A stretch of DNA of 17,237 nt from JAFDVL01 sp043719385 (GTDB taxonomy: Bacteria > Acidobacteriota > Blastocatellia > RBC074), in assembly GCA_043719385.1 (NCBI GenBank), contig JAYSTY010000300.1:1-17237 (forward strand), in the 5' to 3' direction. The translations under genes and the position numbers were made by a program. Under the pieces are notes generated by a model that had not been told where the DNA came from, did no database searches, and saw only the letters and a program-made list of their open reading frames with translations. Shown piece after piece: positions 1-7,742 of this stretch (position 1 is the stretch's first letter; each line of letters starts with the position of its first letter).

Positions 1-1134
1 TTCTTCGCTCATACACAGCGCAGTTTTCGGCACATAGGCAAGAATTGTCGGGGCTACAAAAAATCCGGTGCTGCCTGCAATTCTCTTGCCGCCGCACATC
101 AGGCGTGCGCCTTGTACGATAGCGTTTTCAATATGTTCGAGAGCCTTATTGACTCCGGCTTCGTCAATCAGCGGACCAATGTCCATTCCAGCTTCCAGTC
201 CATCGCCAGTTTTCAACGCTTCAGTTTTTGCAACCAAAGCAGCCAGAAATTTTTCATAAATCCCGCGCTGCACATAAATTCGATTGGACGCGATGCACGA
301 TTGTCCGGTGTTGCGGAATTTCGTAATCATTACTCCTTCGACGGCTTTTTCGAGATCAGCATCATCGAAGACCAATACTGGCGCGTGTCCGCCGAGTTCC
401 AATGACAACGGCTTCACGGTTTCCGCCGCTCCGGCAATCAAAGTTTTGCCGACTTCGGTGGAACCCGTAAACGTAATTTTTCGGCACAGCGGATTTTGCA
501 AAAACTCTGCGCCAAGTTCCGAAGCGTTGCCGACGACCAATTGAAAAACACCTTTCGGCAATTTCGCCGCGTCTACGCATTCAGCAAAAATTGCCGCGCA
601 AATTGGAGTTTGCGAAGCAGGTTTCAAAACTACTGTGCAGCCCGCAGCCAACGCCGGAGCAACTTTTCTAACCGCAAGAATCAACGGAAAATTCCACGGA
701 CTAATCGCGCCGACTACGCCAATCGGAGACTTGATAATCAGGTGACGTTTGCCATCCACCTGATTTGGCACGATGCGCCCGTAAGCACGTCGTGCTTCTT
801 CGGCAAACCAGCCCAAGTGATCCACAGTCATAGCGACTTCGCCTAAGGATTGCGTGAGCGGCTTGCCATTTTCCATCGTGATGACTTTAGCGATTTCGTC
901 TTTACGCGCTTCGACGTTATTGGCGATTGCATGGAGATATTCGCCGCGTGCTTTGCCTGTCAATTTGCGCCAGCCGGCAAATGCTGTGTGCGCGTCATTG
1001 ATTGCCTGCGCTACGCGAGCGCGATCAATCGTAGCGATATTCGCAAACGCTTCACCATTGGCGGGATTGATGACGGCTTTTGTTTGCGCGGTCGTGATGA
1101 ATCCGCCGTTGAGATATAGAGGGTAAGTTTTCAT
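1..1134 (-). CDS. NAD(P)-dependent aldehyde dehydrogenase, GabD-like, 3' end beyond window
   Basis: I translated this frame from the ATG at 1134-1132; it stays open for 378 codons to the window edge, so roughly the last 100 residues of a family of about 480 are missing. Visible landmarks of the aldehyde dehydrogenase superfamily are SPWNFP (residues 145-150, with the oxyanion-hole Asn148), the cofactor-binding KPAS at 171-174, the LELGG general base motif (Glu246) and NTGQSC with the catalytic Cys280. The stretch from Lys272 to Val288 and the FDDADLEKAV segment look most like succinate-semialdehyde dehydrogenases, which oxidise succinate semialdehyde to succinate in the cytoplasm. Related families oxidise other aldehydes, so the substrate is an inference. 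No clear Shine-Dalgarno sequence precedes the ATG. It follows the toxin-antitoxin pair after a 78-bp gap holding an inverted repeat. Confidence 0.9.
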   Translation of the reverse strand, partial: MKTYPLYLNGGFITTAQTKAVINPANGEAFANIATIDRARVAQAINDAHTAFAGWRKLTGKARGEYLHAIANNVEARKDEIAKVITMENGKPLTQSLGEVAMTVDHLGWFAEEARRAYGRIVPNQVDGKRHLIIKSPIGVVGAISPWNFPLILAVRKVAPALAAGCTVVLKPASQTPICAAIFAECVDAAKLPKGVFQLVVGNASELGAEFLQNPLCRKITFTGSTEVGKTLIAGAAETVKPLSLELGGHAPVLVFDDADLEKAVEGVMITKFRNTGQSCIASNRIYVQRGIYEKFLAALVAKTEALKTGDGLEAGMDIGPLIDEAGVNKALEHIENAIVQGARLMCGGKRIAGSTGFFVAPTILAYVPKTALCMSEE

Positions 1135-1140
1135 AAAAAG

Positions 1141-1219
1141 TTCGCGGTATTTAGTTTGTAGTTCGCAGAGAAGAAGTTCGCCGGAAGCAAGCTGCGAACT
1201 ACCAGCTGCGAACTATCCC
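1141..1219. repeat. Inverted repeat built of degenerate 7-bp units (element A)
   Basis: Read in sevens from 1141, the left arm ends with TTTGTAG (1155-1161) and TTCGCAG (1162-1168); the right arm is CTGCGAA (1192-1198), CTACCAG (1199-1205), CTGCGAA (1206-1212) and CTATCCC (1213-1219). The arms are inverted: 1158-1168 pairs perfectly over 11 bp with 1192-1202, and the next heptads pair imperfectly. The last unit overlaps the stop codon of the PIN gene (1213-1215). It could act as a 3'-end stem-loop for the toxin-antitoxin transcript; no U-tract typical of an intrinsic terminator was seen. Confidence 0.7.
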
Positions 1220-1638
1220 GTCGTCCAATCTTCAATTGCCAGATTTGGAATACGCTGAAAGTCTACAAGATTGCGCGTGACCAGAACGCTGTTGACGGAA
1301 AGCGTGATGGCAGCAATGGAAAGATCATTTGTGCCAATACGAATTTTTTGAGCGACAAGCTCATCGTAAATTTTCGCGGCGACATCATCGAAGGGCAGAC
1401 ACGTCATACCTCGATAAAAACTAAATGACCGCTGCATACGCTCATAAGCCTGTATTCGTTGCTGACTGCTCCGTGCGCGACGACAAACAGGCAACCAGCC
1501 AGAGAATGTTTCCCCAACTGTTATGATTGTTGTGGCAAGTGCGTCACCATCAGGTATTTCAAACAAATGTCGCATGATGGTGGGATGCGCCTGTTCGATA
1601 AAACCAATGACACTGTTATCAAGGACATAAAGTTTCAT
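1213..1638 (-). CDS. PIN-domain toxin (VapC-like ribonuclease)
   Basis: A 141-residue protein with the PIN-domain acidic residues in the usual order: Asp7 in YVLDNSV at the end of the first strand, Glu43 in TVGET, Asp105 in IGTNDLSIAA, and the C-terminal VTRNLVDF block (119-127, Asn123 and Asp126). PIN proteins of this size are mostly VapC-type toxins, magnesium-dependent endoribonucleases that cleave tRNA or rRNA and are held inactive by a co-expressed antitoxin. Its ATG overlaps the end of the HicB-like gene by 4 bp (1635-1638), so the two are translationally coupled and the upstream gene is the likely antitoxin. The pairing is unusual because VapC normally goes with VapB, Phd or AbrB-type partners. 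Confidence 0.88.
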   Translation of the reverse strand: MKLYVLDNSVIGFIEQAHPTIMRHLFEIPDGDALATTIITVGETFSGWLPVCRRARSSQQRIQAYERMQRSFSFYRGMTCLPFDDVAAKIYDELVAQKIRIGTNDLSIAAITLSVNSVLVTRNLVDFQRIPNLAIEDWTTG

Positions 1639-1967
1639 GCAGATTCCGCCGCATCAATCGCACGGTTGGCTTCTTCGTACTGTCGTTTTCTTTCTGCTTC
1701 AATTTCTGCCCAATGCTGTTTATATAATTCGTCATCAGGAGAAAAGATACCTGCGGCTTCGATCCAATCTCTCGCGGTTGAAAAATTTTGCGGCAACTCA
1801 ATTTGAATCTTTCTCAACTCAACGGTCGCTAAATATTCTTTCGCAACTCGTTGCACATTAAAAACTGCTTCGTCACTTGATGCGCCTTCTGCGCTCAGAG
1901 AAGGTAAATCGGGAATCAGCGCTTTGAAAATTCCATTTTTGCGTTCGACAATAACCGGATATTCCAT
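1635..1967 (-). CDS. HicB-like antitoxin (partner of the PIN toxin)
   Basis: A 110-residue protein. The N-terminal half (about 1-50) follows the HicB partial RNase H-like pattern: a short strand MEYPVIVER, then a second strand, then DLPSLSAEGASSDEAVFNVQ, equivalent to the family's DLPGC-x-GdT-xeEA signature. The remainder is acidic and charged (residues 75-105, DDELYKQHWAEIEAERKRQYEEA), probably helical, and is where a toxin-binding tail would be expected. No ribbon-helix-helix or HTH DNA-binding domain is obvious. It starts with ATG preceded by GAGGAG 9 nt upstream (1977-1982) and is followed with a 4-bp overlap by the PIN gene. In classical HicAB the toxin is a small dsRBD-fold HicA; none is present here. 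Confidence 0.8.
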   Translation of the reverse strand: MEYPVIVERKNGIFKALIPDLPSLSAEGASSDEAVFNVQRVAKEYLATVELRKIQIELPQNFSTARDWIEAAGIFSPDDELYKQHWAEIEAERKRQYEEANRAIDAAESA

Positions 1968-1996
1968 ACTTCATTTCTCCTCATTCTAAAGGTCGT

Positions 1997-2002
1997 ATTA
2001 TA
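1997..2002 (-). promoter_or_regulatory. Candidate -10 box for the toxin-antitoxin operon
   Basis: On the minus strand this reads TATAAT, a perfect -10 consensus, about 30 nt before the antitoxin ATG and just ahead of the GAGGAG ribosome site. No good -35 hexamer is found at 17 nt spacing (CGCGTG there) and no TGn extension is present, so this is a weak or factor-dependent call. Confidence 0.4.
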
Positions 2003-2008
2003 ACCGAT

Positions 2009-2653
2009 TTATTTCGGAACACGCGCCCAATCATTCAAAAACTGAGCAATCACAATGTCCGTCATCGGATGATTATAGAGTTGATCCAGAATATCGAATG
2101 CCATCGTGCAAACGTCTACGCCTGCCAGCGCGGATTCCAGCACGTGGGTTGGATGGCGCATCGCTGCCGCAAGAATTTCTGTTTCAAATTCGTAGTTGTC
2201 GTAGATCGTTTTGATCTGTCGAACGGTTTCCATGCCAAAATGTCCGGCAGCATCCAAACGCCCGACAAATGGGCTGATATACGTCGCGCCGCATTTTGCC
2301 GCAAGCAAAGCCTGGAGCGGCGAAAACGTCACGGTCACATTCGTCTTGATGCCTTCTTGGCTGAAAACTTTCACCGCTTTCAAGCCTTCTTTCATTAACG
2401 GAACCTTGACGACGACGTTCTTATGGAGCTTAGCCAGTTCGCGGCCTTCCACCACAATTTCAGCAGCAGTCATACTTACGCATTCAAGGCTGACGGGGCC
2501 GTCTACGATGTCAAGAATTTCTTTGTAAACATCAATTGCTTTGCGACCTGAATTGGCGACGTGCGAAGGATTCGTTGTGACACCATCAATGATGCCCCAG
2601 TCCCAGGCCTGACGAATTTGGTCTACGTTGGCGGTATCGAGAAATAATTTCAT
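2009..2653 (-). CDS. tal: Small (class 3-type) transaldolase / fructose-6-phosphate aldolase family
   Basis: A 214-residue TIM-barrel aldolase starting MKLFLDTANVDQ, the family's canonical N-terminus, which is why I use the ATG at 2653; the frame is open to 2731, but the extra 26 codons only translate the heptad repeat. The Schiff-base lysine is Lys83 in VVVKVP; TTNPS (26-30), TNVTVTFS (104-111) and SPFVGRLD (127-134) are the other family blocks. Transaldolase moves a dihydroxyacetone unit between sugar phosphates in the cytoplasmic pentose-phosphate pathway; fructose-6-phosphate aldolases share the fold. Residues Glu57 (SLEC) and Phe129 are the transaldolase-type choices, where E. coli fructose-6-phosphate aldolase has Gln and Tyr, so I favour transaldolase. 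No clear ribosome site precedes the ATG. It is 41 nt upstream of the antitoxin. Confidence 0.9.
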   Translation of the reverse strand: MKLFLDTANVDQIRQAWDWGIIDGVTTNPSHVANSGRKAIDVYKEILDIVDGPVSLECVSMTAAEIVVEGRELAKLHKNVVVKVPLMKEGLKAVKVFSQEGIKTNVTVTFSPLQALLAAKCGATYISPFVGRLDAAGHFGMETVRQIKTIYDNYEFETEILAAAMRHPTHVLESALAGVDVCTMAFDILDQLYNHPMTDIVIAQFLNDWARVPK

Positions 2654-2663
2654 AAAGAGAAAA

Positions 2664-2733
2664 GATGTTGGATGCCAGATGCTGGATACTAGATTCTGGT
2701 TTTCCCTAACATCTAGCATCCAGCATCTCATTT
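2664..2733. repeat. Inverted repeat built of degenerate 7-bp units (element B)
   Basis: Five left-arm heptads start at 2664: for example GATGTTG (2664-2670), GATGCTG (2678-2684) and GATTCTG (2692-2698). After a 7-nt break come CTAACAT (2706-2712), CTAGCAT (2713-2719) and CCAGCAT (2720-2726). The arms are complementary; 2678-2692 pairs with 2712-2726 with one mismatch in 15. It begins next to the methyltransferase stop codon (2734-2736) and ends 10 nt before the transaldolase start, so it fills the whole gap and may shield or pause the transcript between the two genes. Confidence 0.75.
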
Positions 2734-3759
2734 TTATTTTCTTACAGCTTCAAGCACGCTGTAGGGGGACGGAGTTGGAATGACTCTCGTCAACTCCAAT
2801 CCGGCGCGATCAAACAGTGCGCGATATTCAGATTCGGTGCGTTCACAACCGGAAAGCACCAGTAACATTTGCAAGTCAAGAAATTTGCTCACGGCAGGAG
2901 CGTTGCCTTCGGGCAGTACCATTTCGACGACTAAAACTTTGCCGCCTTCGTTCAATCCGGCGCGGCAGTGGCTCAGGATTTTGACGCATTCATCATCACT
3001 CCAATCGTGAATGATATGTTTCATGATGTAAGCGTCACTACCCGCCGGAGCCGTAGCAAAAAAATCACCCGTCACAATTTCACATCGGTCAGCAATCCCT
3101 CTTGACGCGAGAATCTTTTTGGCGTCTTCCATGACATACGGCATATCGAAAAGCACACCCTGCATCTGCGGATATTTTTCTAAAATCGCAGCCAGCAATA
3201 ATCCATGTCCGCCGCCAACATCCACAATTTTATTGATGCCGGAAAAATCGTAACCACTGACAACAACACCTCCCGAGCCTAAACTCATACTCGTCATTGC
3301 GTCATTGAAAATTTTCCCTTCGGATGAATTCTTCTGATACCAATCGAAAATCGGTTCCCCAAATAAGTGATCGAAGGCACGCTCTCCTGTCTGGACTCCA
3401 TAATGAAGCCCTTGCCAGGTTTTATATGTCACTTCACCCGCCATCATGTGCGCAAAGGCGCGTAAGCTTTGCGGATGATCGCTGCGTAGCATGTCTGCAA
3501 GTGGAGTCAGTGAAAAACGCTTATCAGTATCTTCAGAAAAAATCCCGGCGCTCGCTAAAGCGCGCAGCATTCGATACAACGAACGCCCATGAACTCCAAG
3601 CGTTTGTGCTAATTCATCAGTGGTCTTCGCCCCGTCGGTTAAGTGATCGGCAACCCCAAGTTGTGCCGCGACAGAAATAGAACGAGACAGCGAAAACCCA
3701 AAGATCATCTGCATCATTTGATCTGGGAGAGGAAGTTGTGGAGCATTTTGTTCAGACAT
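2734..3759 (-). CDS. SAM-dependent O-methyltransferase, family 2 (acetylserotonin/hydroxyneurosporene MT-like)
   Basis: A 341-residue protein with the two-domain plan of this family. An N-terminal winged-helix dimerisation domain (about 20-95, with TTDELAQTLGVHGRSLYRMLRAL) is followed by a Rossmann methyltransferase domain with SAM motif I VDVGGGHG (179-186), the acidic residue of VLFDMP (Asp205), TGDFF (230-234) and the catalytic-base block HIIHDWSDDE with His251. Such enzymes methylate hydroxyl groups of small molecules such as phenols, carotenoids or polyketides; the substrate cannot be told from the sequence. The start ATG at 3759 has a GAAAGGGA-like ribosome site upstream. It lies 39 nt downstream of the hydroxyacid dehydrogenase, probably on the same transcript, with no biosynthetic cluster visible around it. 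Confidence 0.88.
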   Translation of the reverse strand: MSEQNAPQLPLPDQMMQMIFGFSLSRSISVAAQLGVADHLTDGAKTTDELAQTLGVHGRSLYRMLRALASAGIFSEDTDKRFSLTPLADMLRSDHPQSLRAFAHMMAGEVTYKTWQGLHYGVQTGERAFDHLFGEPIFDWYQKNSSEGKIFNDAMTSMSLGSGGVVVSGYDFSGINKIVDVGGGHGLLLAAILEKYPQMQGVLFDMPYVMEDAKKILASRGIADRCEIVTGDFFATAPAGSDAYIMKHIIHDWSDDECVKILSHCRAGLNEGGKVLVVEMVLPEGNAPAVSKFLDLQMLLVLSGCERTESEYRALFDRAGLELTRVIPTPSPYSVLEAVRK

Positions 3760-3798
3760 TATTTTTTCCCTTTCGTGGGAGTAACTTATAGTTAATAT

Positions 3799-4770
3799 TT
3801 ATAAATCAGCTTTTGATTTACCAAAGTTTGCAAAATTTTTCGCGGTATCACCATTTAGCACAGCCGCCACATCTTTGCAGATCGCAGTCACTACGCGGAC
3901 TTGCCCTTCACGGGTGAACGCGCCAATATGCGGCAGTAAAATCACGTTATCCATTTTGGCAAGCGGTGAATGTTCAGGCGGTTCCTGCGCACGAACGTCC
4001 AACGCAGCTCCGGCAATTTTGTTTTCCTGCAAAGCTTGAAGCAACGCAGCTTCGTTGACGACTTCGCCGCGTGAAGTATTAATAAAATACGCGCTCGGCT
4101 TCATCAAGGCGAACTTGCTTTCATCAAATAAATTCAAGGTGTTTTTCGTAGCGGGCAAATGACAGGAAATAAAATCTGCACTCTGCAAAACATTTTCAAG
4201 CGTAGTCATTTCAGCACGTGCTTCCATTGCCTTCAGGCTCTCAGCGTCTACAAATGGATCATACGCGATGATGTCCATCCCAAGCGCACGCGCTTTATTG
4301 GCAGTACTCACGCCGATGCGACCGAAGCCGAGTACGCCTAACGTTTTGCCAAGAATTTCTATCCCTGTGAATTGTTGCCGCTTCCATCCGCCTGCTTTTG
4401 TGTCACGGTCAGCCGCCGGAATTTTGCGGGCGAGTGCAAGGATTAATCCGACAGTCAATTCGGCGACAGAATTTGCATTTTGTTCAGGCGTGAGGGCAAC
4501 GACGATGCCGCGTTCAGAGGCAGCTTGCACGTCTACATTATCAAGTCCGACTCCGGCGCGTCCGATGACTTGTAAATTTTCGGCAGCGGCGAGCAATTCA
4601 CGTGTGACCTGCGTTTGATTGCGTACCATTAGTGCTTTGTAATTGCCGATGATGGCATGTAATTCGTCAGGACGCTGCCACAAATCAGGCGCAAACGTGC
4701 AATCGAATTTGGTGCGCAGCGCGTCCATTTCCGCGCCTGCAATGTTTTCTGTGATGAGTACGTCAGGCAT
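3799..4770 (-). CDS. D-2-hydroxyacid dehydrogenase, short SerA-like (no ACT domain)
   Basis: A 323-residue D-isomer-specific 2-hydroxyacid dehydrogenase. The substrate domain is at about 1-100 and the C-terminus. The NAD-binding Rossmann motif is LGFGRIG (147-153) with Asp171 after the second strand, which favours NAD over NADP. The catalytic triad is visible as Arg234 (NTSRGEVVNE), Glu263 (RAQEPP) and His281 (LLPHIGAFT). GRAGVGLDNVD (70-80) is the typical 3-phosphoglycerate dehydrogenase signature. The length fits the short type without regulatory ACT domain, so either 3-phosphoglycerate or a sugar-acid-derived 2-hydroxyacid (hydroxypyruvate, glyoxylate) could be the substrate. The ATG lacks a clear Shine-Dalgarno sequence. 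It is preceded by an MFS carrier and a pair of hairpins. Confidence 0.88.
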   Translation of the reverse strand: MPDVLITENIAGAEMDALRTKFDCTFAPDLWQRPDELHAIIGNYKALMVRNQTQVTRELLAAAENLQVIGRAGVGLDNVDVQAASERGIVVALTPEQNANSVAELTVGLILALARKIPAADRDTKAGGWKRQQFTGIEILGKTLGVLGFGRIGVSTANKARALGMDIIAYDPFVDAESLKAMEARAEMTTLENVLQSADFISCHLPATKNTLNLFDESKFALMKPSAYFINTSRGEVVNEAALLQALQENKIAGAALDVRAQEPPEHSPLAKMDNVILLPHIGAFTREGQVRVVTAICKDVAAVLNGDTAKNFANFGKSKADL

Positions 4771-4783
4771 AATTTTTTGCAGC

Positions 4784-4875
4784 GCGGGCTGCCAGCCCGC
4801 AAGCTGAAATTAACGTAACAAATTAATCCCCAAATAATTGGTAGTGTACGCCTCAGACGCGGGCAAGCTGCCCGC
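4784..4875. repeat. Pair of GC-rich hairpins flanking a 58-nt AT-rich loop (element E)
   Basis: Two similar perfect palindromes lie in the gap: GCGGGCT (4784-4790) with AGCCCGC (4794-4800), and GCGGGCA (4859-4865) with TGCCCGC (4869-4875), each a 7-bp stem with a 3-nt loop. The second overlaps the first base of the MFS stop codon (4875-4877). The spacing sequence is AT-rich and noncoding. The arrangement is like two REP units; the stop-proximal one may stabilise or end the transporter transcript, but no U-run follows. Confidence 0.7.
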
Positions 4876-6152
4876 TATACGTGAACTCTGCGATAATTTT
4901 TGAGCGTCGCAACCAAAAATAAAATTCCAATCATCGGCATTAGCGCAGCCATAAAAAATACGGGCAAATAACCCGTGCGATCCACAATCATGCCCGTAAT
5001 AATTGGGAAGATCATGCCGCTGACGCCGTTGGCTACGCCCGTTAATCCGGTCACACGAGCGACGGCGGAATTCGGAAACACATCCGAAATCGAAGCGAAC
5101 ATGTTCGCTGATAAAAATGTATGCCCCAACAGTACTAATGAAATCGCCGCAATCGCCAAAGGAATGCTGGTCAACATCGGTACAACAAAGCTCAATAAAC
5201 ACAGCCCTGCGCCGATGAACAAAGTTGTTTGGCGGGCGGATTTCACTTGTAAGCCTCGCGCAATTAATAAGCCCGCAACTACGCCGCCGCCAATGCTGCC
5301 CAGATCGCCGAAGACAAAGGTGACGGAGTTAAAATACGCGCTGTCTTTAATGCTGAGGCCGCGCACATCGCGGAAATATTTCGGCATCCAGTACAAATAA
5401 AATTCGACGACCGGCCCCACCCAAAAACGACACAGCATCAAGCCCCAAGTTTGCGGTAAGCGAAGCAACTGCCGATTCGTTGGTTCAATTTCTTTTTGCT
5501 TCGGGTCGTTGTCGCTTCTGATGTACTGTAATTCAGCTTGCGTAATGCTCAGATGGTCTTTGGGTTCACGATAAAAAATCCACCACACGATTACCCAAAT
5601 TACGCCTAATAAACTCGGCACTAAAAAACCCGCACGCCAACCGTAATGTTCACGTATCGGAATAATCAAAAATGCCGCAACAAACGAACCAAACATTGAA
5701 GCGCTATTGAAAACGCCAATTGCAAACGCGCGTTCACGCACGGGAAACCAGGTCGCTACGAGTTTGTTGCCGCCGGAATAATTGCCGCATTCGCCTGTGC
5801 CGAGCCAAAAGCGAAAAATCCGAAAATGCCAGATCGAATTTGAAATTGTATGCAAGCCATTTCCGAACGACCACCACAACACGGCGAACGCCAAGCCAAT
5901 GCGCACACCGACGCGATCCATCAAAAACCCCATCGGAAATTCGCCGAGCATCATCCCAAAACGAAACCACGAAACGATTGTGCCGAACGCTGTATTGGAT
6001 AATTTGAATTCGTCAGTGATGTCGTTGCCAAGTACCGCGAGTGCCTGGCGATCTACGAAATTGATGACCGTGACAAAAAATAACAACGCCAAAATCTGCC
6101 AACGCACTTGGCGGTAAACGGGCGGCATTGATGGTGGGAGTGGTTGACTCAT
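4875..6152 (-). CDS. MFS transporter, anion:cation symporter (hexuronate/ExuT-like) type
   Basis: A 425-residue inner-membrane protein with about 12 hydrophobic segments. The first helix carries the ACS-family signature FVTVINFVDRQALAVLG (about 26-42), followed by the loop 2-3 motif GFLMDRVGVRIG (75-86) and GTGECGNYSGGNKLVATWFPVRERA (about 118-142), also typical of ExuT, GarP and related carriers. These import organic anions such as galacturonate, glucuronate, glucarate or aromatic acids with protons. The substrate is not fixed by the sequence; the neighbouring bicupin of the IolB/KduI superfamily and the hydroxyacid dehydrogenase make a sugar acid the first guess. The start ATG at 6152 has no strong ribosome site, but the next Met is inside the conserved region. 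A 152-nt gap with a heptad inverted repeat separates it from the M20 peptidase. Confidence 0.9.
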   Translation of the reverse strand: MSQPLPPSMPPVYRQVRWQILALLFFVTVINFVDRQALAVLGNDITDEFKLSNTAFGTIVSWFRFGMMLGEFPMGFLMDRVGVRIGLAFAVLWWSFGNGLHTISNSIWHFRIFRFWLGTGECGNYSGGNKLVATWFPVRERAFAIGVFNSASMFGSFVAAFLIIPIREHYGWRAGFLVPSLLGVIWVIVWWIFYREPKDHLSITQAELQYIRSDNDPKQKEIEPTNRQLLRLPQTWGLMLCRFWVGPVVEFYLYWMPKYFRDVRGLSIKDSAYFNSVTFVFGDLGSIGGGVVAGLLIARGLQVKSARQTTLFIGAGLCLLSFVVPMLTSIPLAIAAISLVLLGHTFLSANMFASISDVFPNSAVARVTGLTGVANGVSGMIFPIITGMIVDRTGYLPVFFMAALMPMIGILFLVATLKNYRRVHV

Positions 6153-6170
6153 GGTTTTTTTATCTGCTGG

Positions 6171-6288
6171 AAATCAAATATCAAAAGGCAAATATCAAAA
6201 GTAGGATGCGGAAGCAGGGCTTTCTCTGAATTTCTTAAATCAAGTGCCGACCATTTGCCTTTTGATTTTTGATATTTGCCTTTTGATT
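6171..6288. repeat. Inverted repeat built of AT-rich 7-bp units (element C)
   Basis: The left arm reads in sevens as AAATCAA (6171-6177), ATATCAA (6178-6184), AAGGCAA (6185-6191) and ATATCAA (6192-6198). The right arm is TTTGCCT (6254-6260), two TTTGATN units, TTTGCCT (6275-6281) and TTTGATT (6282-6288). A perfect 21-bp inverted repeat joins 6180-6200 and 6267-6287 around a 66-nt loop. It starts about 16 nt after the M20 peptidase stop codon. No target-site duplication or transposase is seen, so I do not call it a MITE. The loop holds no gene. Confidence 0.8.
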
Positions 6289-6304
6289 TCGCAGCGAAAG
6301 TCAT

Positions 6305-7711
6305 TCATTTAGCAGCTTGTCGTTGTGGCACAGTCGTAAAAGCTTTCGTCAACCGATATAAATATTCCTGTCCGTCAAAAAATGATTGCACAATGAGGCG
6401 TTCGTCTTTGCCGTGCGCCCGCGAATCATCAATGTCGCCGAAAATTCCTGACGTGCCGTACATTGAAATGCCCGCTTTGCGCAAATACAAACTGTCTGTC
6501 GCGCCCGTGCTCATCGTAGGCACAACCGCCACGCCAGGCCACATTTCGCTGGTGACGCGTTCGATAGCGCTCATCACATCAGAACGCAGAGGCGATGGCG
6601 GGCTTGGTTTCGGCTCACGAATTGGAGTGATCGAAATACGTTCGTCATTGACAACTCTGACGAGCGTTTGGTGAATTTGATCGGCGGTTTCTGTGGGAAG
6701 AATGCGGCAATTTACTTTTGCGCGCGCCGTTTGCGGTAAAGCATTTTCAGCGTGTCCACCTTCGAGCATCGTCGCCACACAAGTGGTTCGCAGCGTTGCA
6801 TTGTATGCGGGTTGATTGGCTAATGTCGTGGCAGCTTTGGTGTCAGAAGCGTTCGCCGCAATCGCTTTCATTGCCGCTGCCGTTGCGCCCGATTCATAAT
6901 TTGCGCCGCGCTCAAAATAAAGTTTTGTGACTTCGTTCAAGCTCACCGGAAAATCAAATTGTGATAATTTTTGTAAGCCATTTGTCAGCGTATAAATCAC
7001 ATTGTCTTTCACCGGACGCGAACTGTGACCGCCTTTGCCTTTCACTTCAAGCAAAAAACTTTGGTAGATTTTTTCGCTCGCCTGCACTGAATTAAATAAT
7101 TTTTTGCCATTGCGAATCGCGCCACCGCCACCTTCGTTCAAGCCAAAATCTGCGTCAACTAATTCACGATGATTTTTGACGAGCCAGTCTACACCGTTGA
7201 AATTTCCGCCTTCTTCATCAGCGGTCAACGCTACGATAATGTCGCGGTCGGGCTTGTAGCCTTCCTGTTTGAAGCGAATCAGATTCGCCACAAAAATCGC
7301 CGCCATCGCTTTGTCATCCGACGTGCCTCGTCCGTAATAATATCCGTCCTGCTCCAAAAATTTGAACGGATCAAACGACCAGTCCTCGCGCTTGGCTTCG
7401 ACGATATCAATGTGTGCAAGCAGCAAAACCGGCTTACGTGCGCCTGTGCCGTGATAGCGGACTACAAGATTTTGTTTGCGCGGATCGGGACCGAGAATTT
7501 TGATGTCTTCAGCAGGAAAACCCGCAGCCTTCAATCGCGTCACCATTGCTTCGACGGCTTCAGTGCAATTGCCGACGGAATCGGTGGTGTTGATTTCGAT
7601 GAGTTGTTTGAAGATGTCGTAGGCGAGTTGACGCGAAGGTGAGAGCTTTTGTGCTTGTGTACTGGATATAAATAAAAAAAGTAAAATAAATAAGCAAAGT
7701 GTTTTTCTCAT
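6305..7711 (-). CDS. Secreted M20-family metallopeptidase
   Basis: A 468-residue protein with an N-terminal signal peptide (hydrophobic core CLFILLFLFISS, probable cleavage after TQA at about residue 20), so it acts in the periplasm or outside. The dinuclear zinc site of M20 enzymes is complete: His100 and Asp102 in LLAHIDIVE, Asp132 in GRGTSDDK, the catalytic and metal glutamates 166/167 in ADEEGG, and His433 in SRAHGKDER. GKGGHSSRP (225-233) marks the inserted dimerisation domain. Family members remove amino acids from peptides or N-acyl groups; the exact substrate is unknown. It is the last gene of the compact run, 31 nt after the unrecognised protein, with only a weak GAAG ribosome site before its ATG. 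Confidence 0.92.
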   Translation of the reverse strand: MRKTLCLFILLFLFISSTQAQKLSPSRQLAYDIFKQLIEINTTDSVGNCTEAVEAMVTRLKAAGFPAEDIKILGPDPRKQNLVVRYHGTGARKPVLLLAHIDIVEAKREDWSFDPFKFLEQDGYYYGRGTSDDKAMAAIFVANLIRFKQEGYKPDRDIIVALTADEEGGNFNGVDWLVKNHRELVDADFGLNEGGGGAIRNGKKLFNSVQASEKIYQSFLLEVKGKGGHSSRPVKDNVIYTLTNGLQKLSQFDFPVSLNEVTKLYFERGANYESGATAAAMKAIAANASDTKAATTLANQPAYNATLRTTCVATMLEGGHAENALPQTARAKVNCRILPTETADQIHQTLVRVVNDERISITPIREPKPSPPSPLRSDVMSAIERVTSEMWPGVAVVPTMSTGATDSLYLRKAGISMYGTSGIFGDIDDSRAHGKDERLIVQSFFDGQEYLYRLTKAFTTVPQRQAAK

Positions 7712-7742
7712 ACGTTGTCTTCAGTTGTTATGCAAGTCAGGG

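Noticed and set aside
1158..1202. Classical rho-independent terminator after the PIN toxin gene
   Set aside because: The stem is present, but the loop is long (23 nt) and no run of T follows on the minus strand.
4810..5202. Open frame of 130 codons on the minus strand
   Set aside because: It lies in another frame of the MFS transporter, is Cys/Arg-rich and has no family features; the transporter frame is clearly the real one.
6171..6288. MITE or transposon end
   Set aside because: Arms are heptad repeats with no flanking target duplication and no transposase; the same design with other sequences occurs in three more gaps.
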